NCBI GenBank assembly: GCA_016584305.1
Contig: JACEEZ010020297.1
Span: 62,001-126,000 of the forward strand
DNA from: Chionoecetes opilio
Taxonomy: Eukaryota > Arthropoda > Malacostraca > Decapoda > Majidae
Direction: 5' to 3'
Length of the DNA: 64,000 nucleotides
Of this stretch, positions 11,000-21,851 are shown one piece after another. The notes under the pieces are model-generated. The model was not told where the DNA came from, ran no database searches, and worked only from the letters and a program-made list of their open reading frames with translations. Position 1 is the stretch's first letter. Each line of letters begins with the position of its first letter. The position numbers were made by a program, and so were the translations under genes.

Positions 11000-11676
11000 A
11001 CATGAATGTAAAAAAAGTGTTTGATTGTCATGGTGATGGGGGAAAAATAACGTGATTTTGATAGTTAAAATGCCAGTATGTTGTATATTATAAGTTTTTT
11101 CATTTATGTTAAAGTTGTCGGGGAAACCGAAGTAAAATTTTTCCGCCTTTTTTTAGGTTTTTGCCGTTTTCCCTGACTAAACTTGTCCCAATTTCGCTTA
11201 AAGTTCTTATTACAATGGCCCTGTTATTCTTGTCCGTGGCACCAAATTAAATTTGTACCTACTTATTTGTGATTTTATGAAAATTTTTGGGAATTTCGAG
11301 AAAAATCAAATATTTTTGCAAACGACATGGCCCCCTAAAAAACCCCATGGGGCATTAGTTGACGTGTTAACATTGGTTTTTTTTTTCTAGACATATTTGT
11401 GCATCTAAAAAAGTAGGTCTCATTAGATTGTCCATGGGGTGCACGTGGGGTCCACTGGACTGCTAGACTAAACATGTTGGTCTGAAATATGTAATGTGGT
11501 TGTCATGGTAACCAAAAAATCACCATGAAGCTACACGATTTCGAAATTTTCATTGCCAGATTTGAAAAGTAGACAAAATTTCCTTTCAGATGGTACATTA
11601 TGAAGCTGTTACCGCATGGGTACCACGAAAGTCGATTTTAAAGACACTTCTCAGTTTTGGCCCCTAGACTATCTTA
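11000..11676 (-). repeat. Right long inverted repeat of the 3.6-kb element
   Basis: Reverse-complementary to 8056-8700 with scattered substitutions and indels. Confidence 0.7.
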
Positions 11677-12044
11677 GCTCCTCAGATATTACATAGCAAA
11701 GGCAAATAATATTGAAAACACGTGTGATCATTCATGGTAAAAAAATAAGATTTGAAAGTATAATACAAGATTAAAAGTACCTTCAAAATATAACACAATA
11801 ATGTGTGCAAACGCAGAATAGAACACAAGCTTGACAGTTTTTATTTGTTGGAAAAAAAAATCATAAAAAATCATAAAAATACTCATATTTAATATATAAT
11901 TAATCTATATATATAAATCTCAAAATTTGTCTGTCTATCTGTGTGTCTGTATGTTCGTTATTGACTCGGCTACAGATGGCCAAAACCCCACTTGCCACAC
12001 ATATTTGGAATCCTCATGACCCAGCGGAGAACATAGGCTATGTT

Positions 12045-12325
12045 TCGATGGGCGTGGCCGACCCTGGTGGGCGTGGCCAGCAAAAACAACCTAAAAACGG
12101 CTGTGGCTGCTAAACCGCGCGAGATACAGACTTGACACTGTAGTCCAAAATTGTTGGCCGTGATCGACTTGGGGAGATGTAAGATGTTTTGAGGGGCGTG
12201 TCCGACCCTGGTGGGCGTGGCAAGCAAAAACAACCTAAAAACAGCTGTAGCGGTTAAACCGTGCGAGATAGGGACGACTTTGTAGTACAAATTTGTTGGC
12301 CGTAATCGACTTGGGGGGATGGAAG
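12045..12325. repeat. Two tandem copies of a roughly 145-bp unit in the Helitron leader
   Basis: The blocks starting near 12045 and 12195 both read GACCCTGGTGGGCGTGG, CAAAAACAACCTAAAAAC, TTAAACC(G), GAGATA and GACTTGGGG. They lie upstream of the coding region and could carry promoter function (inference). Confidence 0.8.
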
Positions 12326-12623
12326 AGTTTTTCTCACTTCCTTCACTAATTTCGGCTCAAAACCGTCTTCAAATGTGACTTAATTTTGAGAAGTCAGCAT
12401 TGCTAAGCTGAACGTGCCAATCTTAAATGCCAATCTAAATTTATTGAACACAAAAGTTCGACCAAATATTGACGGCAACAATACTTATCAAATTGGCGAT
12501 AGTATTTTTAAGTTTTTAATTAAAGTTCATATTTATGTGAAGTAATACTTTTAGAGAAATTTTCCCTTTTCAGGGATATACCATCACTAAATTTATTTCA
12601 CAAAACTTTTCCTGCATATTACC

Positions 12624-13153
12624 ATGCCACCAAAGAAAACAAGAGTTGGGCGTAGCCCTGCAGGAAATGCAGCTAAAGCAAGGAGGCTACTGGAATCTCC
12701 TGAGCAAAGAGAATTGAGGTTGAAATATATGACTCAAAGAAGAGCAGAGGAAACACCAAAGGCTACACAAACCCGCCAAGCTAGGGACAGGACCAGCACT
12801 GCTGCAGCGAGAGCTTCTCAATGCCCTGAAGCAACTCAGGCTCGACAAATTAGGACAAGGTCCAGCACTGCTGCAGCGAGGGCTGCCCTGAAGCAACTCA
12901 GGCTCGCCAAGCTAGAGACAGGGACAGCACTGCTGCAGCGAGAGCTCTGGAAGACCCTAATGCCACTCTGGCTCGCCAAGCTAGGGACAGGGACAGGACT
13001 GCTGCAGCGAGAGCTCTTGCAGACCCTGAAGCCACTCAGGCTCGCCAAGCTAGGGACAGGGACAGCACTGCTGCAGCGAGAGCTCTTGAGGACACACAGA
13101 CAAGGCAGAGGCGAGTTCAAACTAAAACCAATAGAGGCAGGCAACAAAGACAG
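12624..13153 (+). pseudogene. Helitron Rep/helicase N-terminal basic repeat region
   Basis: The ATG at 12624 begins MPPKKTRVGRSPAGNAAKAR, a basic leader that fits the start of a Helitron protein and sits just after the leader repeats. It is followed by four to five tandem units of about 22 residues with consensus ATQARQARDRDSTAAARALE; one frame slip near 12890 hides some units in another frame. The units are Arg/Ala rich and likely helical. Similar Q-A-R-D repeats occur at the front of Helitron proteins. The region feeds into the zinc-finger block at 13154 without a stop in the restored frame. DNA binding is plausible but unproven. Confidence 0.7.
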
Positions 13154-14862
13154 GTGAAATATGACCACCTTATCAACACTGGATTTCAATATGATCCAAA
13201 CATTCCCTATAACACATACAATGTCATATGTATTGGGGACATGTGTGAACTTTGTATTCATTGCAATGCAAAAAAGTTCAGTGGAGAAACACCTGGTCTT
13301 TGTTGCAGCTCAGGTAAAGTTAAACTCCCAGACATTGTGGAGCAACCTGAGCCACTGAAGTCTTTGTTGACAGAACAATCTCGGCAATCAAAGCATTTTC
13401 TATCAAACATGAGAGCATATAACAGCTGCTTTCAAATGACTTCTTTAGGAGTTGAAGAAAATGCCACCCAACCTGGCTGGCAAACAACATTCAGAATAAG
13501 AGGCCAAGTGTACCATCGAGTTGGCTCTCTTCTGCCCCGAGGAAATGAGTCTCCAAAGTTCCTGCAACTCTACTTTATTGACAACTTTCAAGAGCAGGCA
13601 AATGCCAGAACTGGGCTTTTCCCAAATGTCAAGGGGGAAATTGTGTTGAAACTTCAAGAGTTTCTTCACAGGCATGACCCATACATACGCGAGTTCAAGT
13701 CAGCACTTGAAAGCATGTCTGCTGATCATGTCCAAGTTATCATTCATGCAGACAAAACTCCCAGGGTGAGCATGAAAGGAGGTTCAATACTCCAACAAGC
13801 AAAGATGTAGCTGTCTTGATTTCTGGCCAGGAGTTTCAAAAGAGGGACATTGTTCTCAAAAAGAAAAACAACACCATGCAAAGGGCTGCAGAAAGTCATC
13901 GGGCATATGATGCTCTGCAATATCCCTTGATTCATTGGCTGGGACAGGATGGCTACAGTTTCTCTGTCTTGCAGATCAATCCAGAAACTGGACAACCAAC
14001 AGCCAAGACAGTGTCTGCCCAAGACTTTTATTCATACCAACTAATGGTCAGGGCAGGCAACTGTAATATCCTACAAAGATGCAAGCAACTTATGAGTATG
14101 TACATTGTTGACATGTATGCCAAAATTGAAACCGAAAGGTTGTCTTTCATTAGGCACAACCAGAAAGCCTTGCGTGCAGAGGATATACATCTCAGAGATG
14201 CCATTGCCAATGATGGAGATGCCAGTAATGTGGGTCAGTTGGTCATACTGCCTTCTTCATTCACTGGTGGTCCAAGATATATGCATGAGAGGACCCAAGA
14301 TGCCATGACATATGTCAGGAAGTATGGAAGGCCAGACCTGTTCATCACCTTCACATGCAATCCGTCATGGCCTTTAATTACAAACAATCTTATGCCTGGT
14401 CAGACAGCTGTCGACAGGCATGATATTCTTGCAAGGGTTTTCAGGCTGAAAGTTGTAAAACTGATGAATCTGATGGCAAAGGGTCAGATCTTTGGGAAAA
14501 CACTCTGCCACATGGTCACCATTGAATGACAAAAGAGAGGGCTTCCACATGCCCACATCTTGCTTTGGCTGAAAGATAAGATACATGCAAACCGAATAGA
14601 CTCTGTTATTAGTGCTGAGCTCCCCATTCCCCAGGAAGATCCAGAACTGTTTGATATAATCAAGAAACAAATTATTCATGGACCCTGTGGACCACACAAT
14701 CGATCCAGCCCATGCATGCAGGACAACAAATGTACAAAAAAATATTCAAAGAAATTACTGGAACACACTCAAACAGTTGGGGATGGATATCCTTTGTACA
14801 GAAGAAGTCCTGCACATGGTGGTATCACAACAACTTTACGCAGGGGAGACAATATCACCTAA
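13148..14862 (+). pseudogene. Helitron zinc finger and Rep (HUH) nuclease region
   Basis: The first frame gives YDHLINTGFQYDPNIPYNTY, then a Cys-rich block CELCIHCNAKKFSGETPGLC, the usual Helitron N-terminal zinc finger. After a frameshift near 13800 the Helitron-like N domain continues: SGQEFQKRDIV, LPSSFTGGPRYMHERTQDAM and YVRKYGRPDLFITFTCNPSW. The catalytic HUH motif is RGLPHAHILLWL, with the His codons at 14548-14556. Directly before it a TGA (14527-14529) sits where TIEWQKRGLPHAH-type proteins have Trp. A second stop, TAA, lies at 14860-14862. Rep nicks single-stranded DNA at the TC/CTRR ends to start rolling-circle transposition. Both stops are single-codon lesions in otherwise well-conserved coding sequence. 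Confidence 0.88.
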
Positions 14863-15773
14863 ATTGACAATACTTGGGTAGTACCATACATTGTCCATAC
14901 AACCCCTTACTCTGCAAAGCCTTCAATGCCCACATCAATGTTGAGTTTTGCAACTCTGTGAAATCCATCAAGTATGTCTTCAAATATGTCAACAAGGGCA
15001 GTGATCAGATAGTATTTCGACTTGAGAGACAAAGGGCACAAAGAGATGAGGTTACTAGATATCAAACTGGCAGATATATCTCAAGCAATGAGGCAGCTTG
15101 GAGGATCTTTTCTTTTCCTATCCATGATAGATCTCCAGCTGTATGTCATCTTGGTGTTCATTTGGAGAATGGCCAAAGAGTCTACTTTACAGAACAAAAT
15201 GCTCTAGAAAGATTGGGTAATCCCAAAGACACAACTCTCACAGCCTTCTTCAAACTTTGCACTCAAGAAGACTTTGCCAGTACTCTTCCCTATGTTGAAG
15301 TGCTCAAGTACTACACCTGGAATACAACAAAGCATTCCTTCAAAAGAAGAGCCATTGGAGTCCCAGTTGATGGTCATCAAGGAGTCAAGGCATGTGATGC
15401 TCTAGGGAGAGTATACACTGTCCATCCCAACAACCAGGAATGCTACTTCCTGCGCTTGCTGCTTCATCATGTCAGAGGACCAACATCATTTCAGAGTTTG
15501 AAAACTGTGACTGTTGTCCTAAAGTCCACATTTCGAGAGGCCTGCTCACAGCGGGGCCTCTTGGCAAATGATGAACACTGGGACTGGACCCTGGCTGAAG
15601 CAGTCACATGCCAAGCTCCAAGGCAAATGAGAAGAGATCTCTTTACCGTGATGATCGCAACATGTGGACTCTCAAACCCACTGACTCTTTGGAACAAGCA
15701 CAAAGAAAGTCTCAGTGAGGACATTACACATCAGAGACACAGCAAATCCAAATCTGAACATTCAGTTCAATGA
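14863..15773 (+). pseudogene. Helitron Rep tyrosine motif and linker region
   Basis: An 11-bp insertion near 14890 (a duplicated CCATAC flank) shifts the frame just before PYNPLLCKAFNAHINVEFCN. The Rep two-tyrosine motif follows as KYVFKYVNKG at 14970-14999; these tyrosines form the covalent DNA link in Helitron Rep. Downstream come RYISSNEAAWRIFSFPIHDR, LPYVEVLKYYTWN, VYTVHPNNQECYFLRLLLHH and RGPTSFQSLKTV, all standard in the Rep-to-helicase linker. The frame ends at 15773 after a frameshift near 15730, where the sequence continues as NIQFNESIANEALVLIED in the next frame. Key residues are intact. Confidence 0.87.
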
Positions 15774-17346
15774 AAGCATTGCCAATGAAGCCCTGGTCCT
15801 TATTGAAGACAAAGTAATCATGTTGGCTCAAAGGTCTCTTTCACAGTATGGATTGTCATCACCAAACAGAACATCAAGAGACCATGTGAACAGAGACTTG
15901 CAGAGAGAAATCAGCTACAACTTGGATCAGCTCCAAGAATTTGTAACCAGAAATGAGCCACTCCTGACTGATGACCAGCTGCAAGCATACGTCACTGTAG
16001 TCACTGTTGCATGCCAAGATCTGCAAGGAGGAGTGTTCTTCCTTGATGCTCCTGGGGGCACTGGAAAAACCTTTGTCATCAATCTTCTCCTTGCAAAGGT
16101 CCGGCTTCAACAAAAGATTGCACTTGCTGTAGCATCCTCCGGAATTGCTGCCACACTGCTCACTGGTGGAAGAACAGTACATTCCACTTTTAAGCTTCCT
16201 TTCAATCTAACCAGAACAGAGAGCCCCGTTTGCAACATTAAGAGAGGGTCGAACGTTCCCAGTGTTGCAAAACACCAGCCTCATCGTCTGGGATGAATGT
16301 ACCATGGCTCACAAATTGGCATTTGAAGCTCTGGACAGAACACTCAAAGATCTCAAAGGAAGCAATGCACTCATAGGTGGAATAACTGTTCTTCTTGCTG
16401 GTGACTTCAGGCAAACTTTGCCCATAGTTCAGAAGGGAACACCTTCAGATAAACTGAACGCTTGCCTCAAGAATTCCTACATCTGGCAGCATGTAAAGAG
16501 ACTCTCTAAAGACCAACATGAGAGTGCGGCTTCATGGAGATGCCACTGCTGGCCAGTTTGCTGCTCACCTGTTGAGGCTTGGAAATGGAAAGGTTCCACA
16601 TGATTATGAGGGAACTGTTGCAATCCCTCAGGGTTTGAGAAACATTGTGGCCTCTTCAGATGACTTGAAATCAAAAGTGTACCCAAACTTGGACCAAAAT
16701 TTCAAAAACCATAAGTGGCTCAGTGAGAGAGCAATACTTGCTCCAAGAAATTAGACAGTCGGTCAATTGAACAAAGACTTGCTAAGCAAGCTGCCAGGTC
16801 AACAAAGGACCTACAAGTCAATTGACACTGTTGTCGAACATGAACAGGCAGCCGAGTTTCCTGCTGAATTTCTTAACTCACTTGAGCCCCCTGGCATGCC
16901 ACCTCATAACCTGACCCTCAAAATTGGAGCTCCCATCATGCTCTTGCGAAATTTGGATGCACCAAAGTTGTGCAATGGTACCAGGTTAGTGGTGAAAAGT
17001 CTGATGCCCTATCTCATTGAGGGAACAATAATTACAGGTCAGTTCAAAGGTGAAACAGTGTTTATCCCTAGGATTCCCATCTTATCTGCTGACCTAGCCT
17101 TTGAATTCAAAAGGCTTCAGTTCCCTGTGAGACTCAGCTTTGCCATGTCCATCAGCAAAGCACAAGGGCAGTCTCTTCAAATGGCTGGACTTCATCTATT
17201 GCAGCCATGTTTCTCTCATGGCCAACTTTATGTTGGTTGCTCAAGGGTGGGAAAGGCCAACAGCCTCCACACATTTGCTCCTGGTGGGCAAGACCAAAAA
17301 TGTGGTCTATCCAGCAGCACTTCAGCACTTACCCTTTTCAGGGTAA
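15730..17346 (+). pseudogene. Helitron Pif1-family helicase region
   Basis: This is the C-terminal superfamily 1B helicase. Motifs in order are Walker A APGGTGKTFVINLLLAK (near 16050), SSGIAATLLTGGRTVHSTFK, then after a frameshift near 16255 Walker B LIVWDECTM and motif III LLAGDFRQTLPIV. A second frameshift near 16500 leads to YPNLDQNF and LSERAILAPRN, broken by a TAG. The last frame has GAPIMLLRNLD, CNGTRLVVK, FAMSISKAQGQSL and GQLYVGCSRVG. Near 17290 a final slip moves the end (KNVVYPAALQHLPFSG) to another frame, stopping at 17344-17346. The helicase unwinds the donor strand during rolling-circle transposition. At least four lesions make it non-functional as read. Confidence 0.88.
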
Positions 17347-17410
17347 TGAACAACCCTTTTCAGGTAATGAAACCCTTTCAGGGTAAGAAAAAACCCTTTT
17401 TAGGGTAATG
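17325..17410. repeat. Four short tandem units at the end of the Helitron ORF
   Basis: Imperfect ACCCTTTTCAGGGTAATGA units, each able to form a CCCTTT/AGGG stem, directly after the helicase end. Confidence 0.75.
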
Positions 17411-17529
17411 GCCAGAACGAACGGGGTCCCCGTCCCTCTGGCTGGGTAATGCAAAGAGGTATCAACATAACACAACAATGGCGCAGGCGACCCATTGGGC
17501 CGAGGCCCACAGCCCTCGCAGGAGGTAGG

Positions 17530-17560
17530 AGAAAGGGCCCGGAGGGCACCTTTCTGCTAG
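17530..17560 (+). other. Helitron 3' hairpin and CTAG terminus
   Basis: AGAAAGG (17530-17536) pairs with CCTTTCT (17549-17555) and GCCC pairs with GGGC around a GGA loop with one bulged A. One base later comes CTAG, then host T. This is the transposition terminator arrangement known for Helitrons. Confidence 0.85.
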
Positions 17561-17832
17561 TACATACACTATAAACGCATAATTCAGTAGCCATACATAG
17601 TATATAAGGGGCTCCGCTCTCATGCCGCTCGTCACCACTGAACTAGAAAAATTAGCTCGTTTTCGCGACGTTCACCGCCCTGGTCCAGGGCCGGTCAGGC
17701 TGGTCTAATGCCCTCAAAATACATCGAGACTGGCCCCATCCCATTCGTAGTTCCTATTTATTATCTGGGGGATCGAGTGGACGGTCCTCCGGGCAGAAAT
17801 GCACACATTTTTAAAAAGCGCGCGTTTTGTTT

Positions 17833-18458
17833 ACTTGACTTCTCAATGGGAAGTCAAGTTGCAAGGATGACTATGAAAAAATAAATGATGAAATTTCATT
17901 TCATTTACCGTTAATAACACTATCTAGTCGCCGTTAGTGCAGTCGCTACTGCAGTAATGTCGCAGGGGGGCATATATTACGAGTCTTAGCATCACTGCAG
18001 ATCACATCACGTGCACAGTACGTAGTTTACATTATCTACATAACACTATAGCTACGGTACATGTCTTCAGTGACACATAAAAGTCTGTAGTGATGCTAAA
18101 ATTCGTAATATATGGCGCCTGGTGACATTAGTGCAGTGGCCACTATAGTGTTGTTGCCGGTACATTAATTTCCCACGCTGTTTCAGCAAATTGCGAATAT
18201 TGTAATTTTTCGTGAAATTACTTTAGTCTTATGGTCGGCCATCATGGTGTTTCATGTCTTATCAGCAGCACGAGAAGCTCTGGTCGTCTTCCCCGCTGAC
18301 TGTAGTGCGCATGCGCCAGTTCTCTCCACACTAGTCCAAGGTGGTCCTGCTCGCTGGCCTGGCCCAGTCTCGCCCGTTCCAATCCGCTTCGCGAAAACAG
18401 TGGCCGCCCGGGACTAGTCCAGTCCAGACCGAGCCAGAGCGGTCGCGAAAACGCGCTA
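17833..18458 (+). repeat. 620-bp dispersed repeat, copy A, with nested TIR element
   Basis: The whole segment matches 36906-37526 in inverted orientation. Its outer end is a hairpin (ACTTGACTTC, 7-bp loop, GAAGTCAAGT). A nested element at about 17908-18158 has inverted ends of about 75 bp: AACACTAT...GCATATATTACGAG...TTAGCATCAC and its complement. The remainder (18190-18458) contains GCGCATGCGCCAGTTCTC and GGTCGCGAAAACGCGCT. It encodes no protein. Confidence 0.85.
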
Positions 18459-19327
18459 TATGTTGTCCAGTTCTTCACTGCGTACATCTACAGCAAGCCT
18501 GTGTAACCTGCGGCTCTCTAAAGGCCCGTCCACACTAGGCTTTACGATGCGCAGCGTAATGCGCTTTACGCTGCTGGTACTCGATTTTCGTGTTGAGTGA
18601 TGCTAGAGAGTGATGCTGGGGGCAAATCTAGCGTGGGGCATTTCTACAACTTAGCCCCTTCAGGCCCAGTCCGTCATTTCTATTGTAATTTGGGTACCAT
18701 TAGACGCTTTTTAGTGAATATAAACACTTTCATAGATATGACCTGTTTAGTATCCTTGTCCAGTAACTCATTTGGTATATTCAGTTACTTTTCCTGATTT
18801 CATGACTAACAACAGACGATTTTTTATAACAAAGGAAAGGTCTGGGCGTGAAGGGCAGTGTTGCCAACCGTAGGGACATGTCCCTAAACGTAGGGATTTT
18901 GAAATGTTTTAAGGGCGTAGGGACGTAGGGACGCCCAGGCAAAATTCTTAAGAACGTAGGGATTATTGACAATCATCAACAATTATAATAAATAAAACAA
19001 AATAGTTTACTTTATACAATGATAAAGTCTCTCCACTTTTTCTTTTTCTTCGATGAAAAAGAAATAAAACCTGCTGAAGCACGTATCTCAGACGCGTATT
19101 TATGGAGCCATATTTATTTAGCCGTATTTAGGGATAGATCAGCTTAAGGCCATGTCACACGGACACTTTTCCGGCATTTTTTAGTATTTTGCTACTACCA
19201 TTTGACGCCTGATACCGGCAACTTTTGGTAGCAAACGCGGAGTCGCGCATGTTCGGTCTTTTGCCACCAGTACTGGCATCTTTGTTTACATCTCTGAGCA
19301 GCCGACGCCACGCAAGACTTGTACGAA
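18459..19327. other. Intergenic with two orphan element ends
   Basis: AAGGCCCGTCCACACTAGG at about 18521 and TTAAGGCCATGTCACACGG at about 19144 look like termini of small DNA elements; no partner ends were found. A GTAGGGAC-rich stretch lies at 18870-18965. No gene recognised. Confidence 0.5.
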
Positions 19328-19930
19328 CTACACAAGAACCTGCTGGTTGGTTTGTTGGATGGCTGGCTGATCAAGAACCTGCTGGCTGGTTTGTTGGATG
19401 GCTGGCTGATCAAGAACTTGCTGGCTGACTTGTTGGATGGCTGGTTGATCAAGAACCTGCTGGCTGGCTTGCTGGCTGGCTGGCTGATCAGGAACCTGCT
19501 GGCTGGCTGATCAAGAACCTGCTGGCTGGCATGCTGGGTGGCTTGCTGATCAAAAACCTACTGGCTGGCTGATCAAGAATATGTTGGCTGGCTTGTGGGA
19601 TGGCTGGCTGATCAAAAACCTGCTGGCTGGCATGCTGGCTGGCTGGCTGATCAAGAACCTGCTGGCTGGCTGATCAAGAACCTGCTGGCTGGCTTGTTGG
19701 ATGGCTGGCTGATCAAGAACCTGCTGGCTGGCTTGTTGGATGGCTGGCTGATCAAGAACCTGCTGGCTGGCTTGCTGGCTGGCTGGCTGATCAAGAACCT
19801 GCTGGCTGGTTTGTTGGATGGCTGGCTGATCAAGAACCTGCTGGTTGGCTTGGTGGCTGGCTGGCTGATCAAGAACCTGTTGGCTGGCTGGCTGATAAAG
19901 AACTGCTGGCTGGCTGATCAAGAACCTGCT

Positions 19931-19963
<33 letters not shown>

Positions 19964-20692
19964 TAAGAACCTGCTGGCTGGCTGTGTTGGATTGGCTGGC
20001 TGATCAAGAACCTGTTGGCTGCTGGCTGATAAAGAACCTGCTGGCTGGCTTGTTGGATGGCTGGCTGATCAAGAACGCTGCTGACTGGCTTGTTGGATGG
20101 CTGGCTGATCAAGAACCTGTTGGATAGCTGCTGATCAAGAACCTGCTCGTTGGCTTGTTGGATGGCTGGCTGATAAAGAACCTGCTGGCTGGCTTGTTGG
20201 ATGGCTGGCTGATCAAGAACCTGCTGGTTGGCTTGCTGATCAAGAACCTGTTGGATGGCTGGCTGATCAAGAACCTGCTGGTTGGCCTGTTGGATGGCTG
20301 GCTGATCAAGAACCTGCTGGCTGGCTTGTTGGATGGCTGGCTGATCAAGAACCTGCTGGCTGGCTTGTTGGATGGCTGGTTGATCAAGAACCTGCTGGCT
20401 GGCTTGCTGGATGGCTGGCTGATCAAGAACCTGCTGGCTGGCTTGTTGGATGGCTGATCAAGAACCTGCTGGCTGGCTGGCTGATCAAGAACCTGTTGGC
20501 TGGCTTGTTGGATGGCTGGCTGATCAAGAACCTGCTGGCTGGCTTGTTGGATGGCTGATCAAGAACCTGCTGGCTGGCTTGCTGGCTGGCTGGCTGATCA
20601 AGAACTTGTTGGCTGGCTTTTTGGCTGGCTGGCTGATCAAGAAACTGCTGGCTGGCTTGTTGGATGGCTGGCTGTCTGGCTGGCTGGTGGAT
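19328..20692. repeat. 39-bp minisatellite (GCTGGCTGATCAAGAACCTG family), about 1.36 kb
   Basis: Tandem units built on CTGATCAAGAACCTGCTGG plus GCTTGTTGGATGG, with shorter variants lacking the second block. The full unit is 39 bp, a multiple of three, so long frames stay open on both strands (LAGLLDGWLIKNL repeats on plus, QPSNKPASRFLIS repeats on minus). Frames break wherever unit length changes. Nearly every unit has the palindrome TGATCA. I regard it as a satellite, not a gene. Confidence 0.93.
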
Positions 20693-21362
20693 GCAAGCAA
20701 GGTGGCAAGGGGAGCAAACCCGTGTCTGTGTCTCTGGTTTGGTGGGTGGCGAGGCGACGGGTTGAGGGGACACAGTCTGTAATGGCAGGTTGTGGCAGGA
20801 GTCACGGGCAGGGTGGGAGAGAGAGCGGCAGCAGCGGCCTTGTACTTGTTGACGGCTGGAGGGAGAGCTGAAAGGGAAGGACAGAAGAACATAAGGAAGC
20901 TACAAGAGGCTGGGAGACCTACACGAGGTATACTGTTTTTTTTTACTGACTGATATTTGATGCCAAGAGAAGGTAATACTACACTTCTTCTTAATTTCAG
21001 CTGTATTTTATCAGAGTTAACCATATTATTAGGTATACATAGGCATCATTTTAAGCATGACACCTTAAAATAGAATGGAATTTTCGCCTTGTAAAAAAAA
21101 CAGACTACAGTATAGTTCCTGCTACTTAACACTACCTACATCCACCTTTCATCCCCATCCATGAATTTATCCAGCCTCCTTTTAAAGCTCCCTGATGAAT
21201 CCGCACTAACCCAAAGGAGGACCAAGAGCCTATGTATCCTTCACAAAGTCCTGGAGGCAAGTGGGCTGGGTGGGCTGTTGTTGTTGTTTTCTATTGTGCT
21301 CCCTTTTGGGGGGGAGCACACGGGCTAACAAAGAGCCCGTAGGGGGGTGACTGCTGCACGGC
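20693..21362. other. Intergenic, no gene recognised
   Basis: Flank of the minisatellite. GC-rich to 20900, then AT-rich. A GCTGTTGTTGTTGTT run and GTGCTCCC...GGGGAGCAC hairpin (about 21297-21320) are the only structures seen. Confidence 0.5.
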
Positions 21363-21851
21363 CTAATTTTGTTGAAGCAGATCGCAGTAAAGTCTAGCGA
21401 CTTTACTGCGACGACGAATGACGAGTTCCTTCTGCAGGGTGAAGTTTTGCTGCTGGATCAGGGGCATTGCGACTTTCCAAGGTGGTTGGTAAGCATCTCC
21501 GTCGTCAAGGAGCCCGGCGTCGTCCTGCAGCTCGCACATGTTCTTGAGCAGATCTCGAAGATATCCGATCGGTAGTGTCACCGCCCGGTCCATCAGCGTG
21601 GAGGAATGGTAGCCCATCCTTGACCGACACGACCTGACAGGTAGCCTCCCGTACTTGTATCCGTGGTAGCGCCTCTGTCTGGACAGAGAGCTCAGTAGTG
21701 ACTATGCTTGTTGTCTGACAAGCGACCGTGGAAGTAGCCGTTGACCTCTTCCTCCTCCTCCTCCTCCTTCTCTTCTTGGGTGGTTCCGTGGGGGCAGTGG
21801 CAGATGTCAGTGGTGGAGAAACTCGTGGAGTACTCGGAGGTCGAGGGGAAC
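21363..21851 (-). pseudogene. Unrecognised coding-like region with a basic NLS-like tract
   Basis: Two minus-strand frames look protein-like and differ in frame. The upstream one, from about 21850, is Pro/Ser/Thr rich, then PPKKRRRRRRKRSTATSTV, an NLS-like basic tract, then QTEALPRIQVREATCQVVSV. The downstream one (21617-21363) is MGYHSSTLMDRAVTLPIGYL, RDLLKNMCELQDDAGLLDDG, DAYQPPWKVAMPLIQQQNFT and ends LYCDLLQQN before a TAG. GC content is well above the flanks and third positions look biased, supporting real coding ancestry. I do not recognise the family. It could be a TE ORF1 or a host gene fragment. If the two frames belong together, a frameshift lies near 21620-21690. Confidence 0.3.

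Larger units (their letters stand above)
8056..11676. mobile_element. 3.6-kb element bounded by about 600-bp inverted repeats
   Basis: The outer sequence at 8056-8700 reappears inverted at about 11000-11676. Matching landmarks are GGGGCCAA near 8060 versus TTGGCCCC near 11656, AACAGCTTC (8108) versus GAAGCTGTT (11600), GGTTACCATACAACCAC (8209) versus GTGGTTGTCATGGTAACC (11501), and TTTAGTCAGGGAAACG (8542) versus the inverse near 11170. The match continues inward to TACAACATAC and TTTTCCCCCAT. Arms are 75-85% alike by eye and their ends are fuzzy. The centre is AT-rich but holds an HEEADTR-family fragment at 9430-10009. Long inverted repeats around a protein piece suggest a DNA transposon. An unrelated gene fragment caught inside a fold-back element is the alternative. 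Confidence 0.7.
11904..17560 (+). mobile_element. Near-complete autonomous Helitron, 5657 bp
   Basis: The left end is TCTATATATATAAATCTC directly after an A at 11903, typical of a Helitron 5' terminus (A|TC), followed by GTCTGTCTATCTGTGTG. The right end is CTAG at 17557-17560 followed by T, preceded by a GC-rich hairpin at 17530-17555. This gives the A-T insertion that Helitrons make without target duplication. Between the ends lie the zinc-finger, HUH Rep and Pif1-type helicase coding blocks in the correct order. Full-length Helitrons are commonly 5-10 kb, so this copy is essentially complete. It is inactive as read because of at least two stops and several frameshifts. Confidence 0.9.

Noticed and set aside
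19195..21024. Long frames of LAGLLDGWLIKN or QPSNKPASRFLIS repeats on both strands
   Set aside because: They follow from a 39-bp tandem unit without stops; frames break with each unit change and no start or flanking coding sequence supports a gene.
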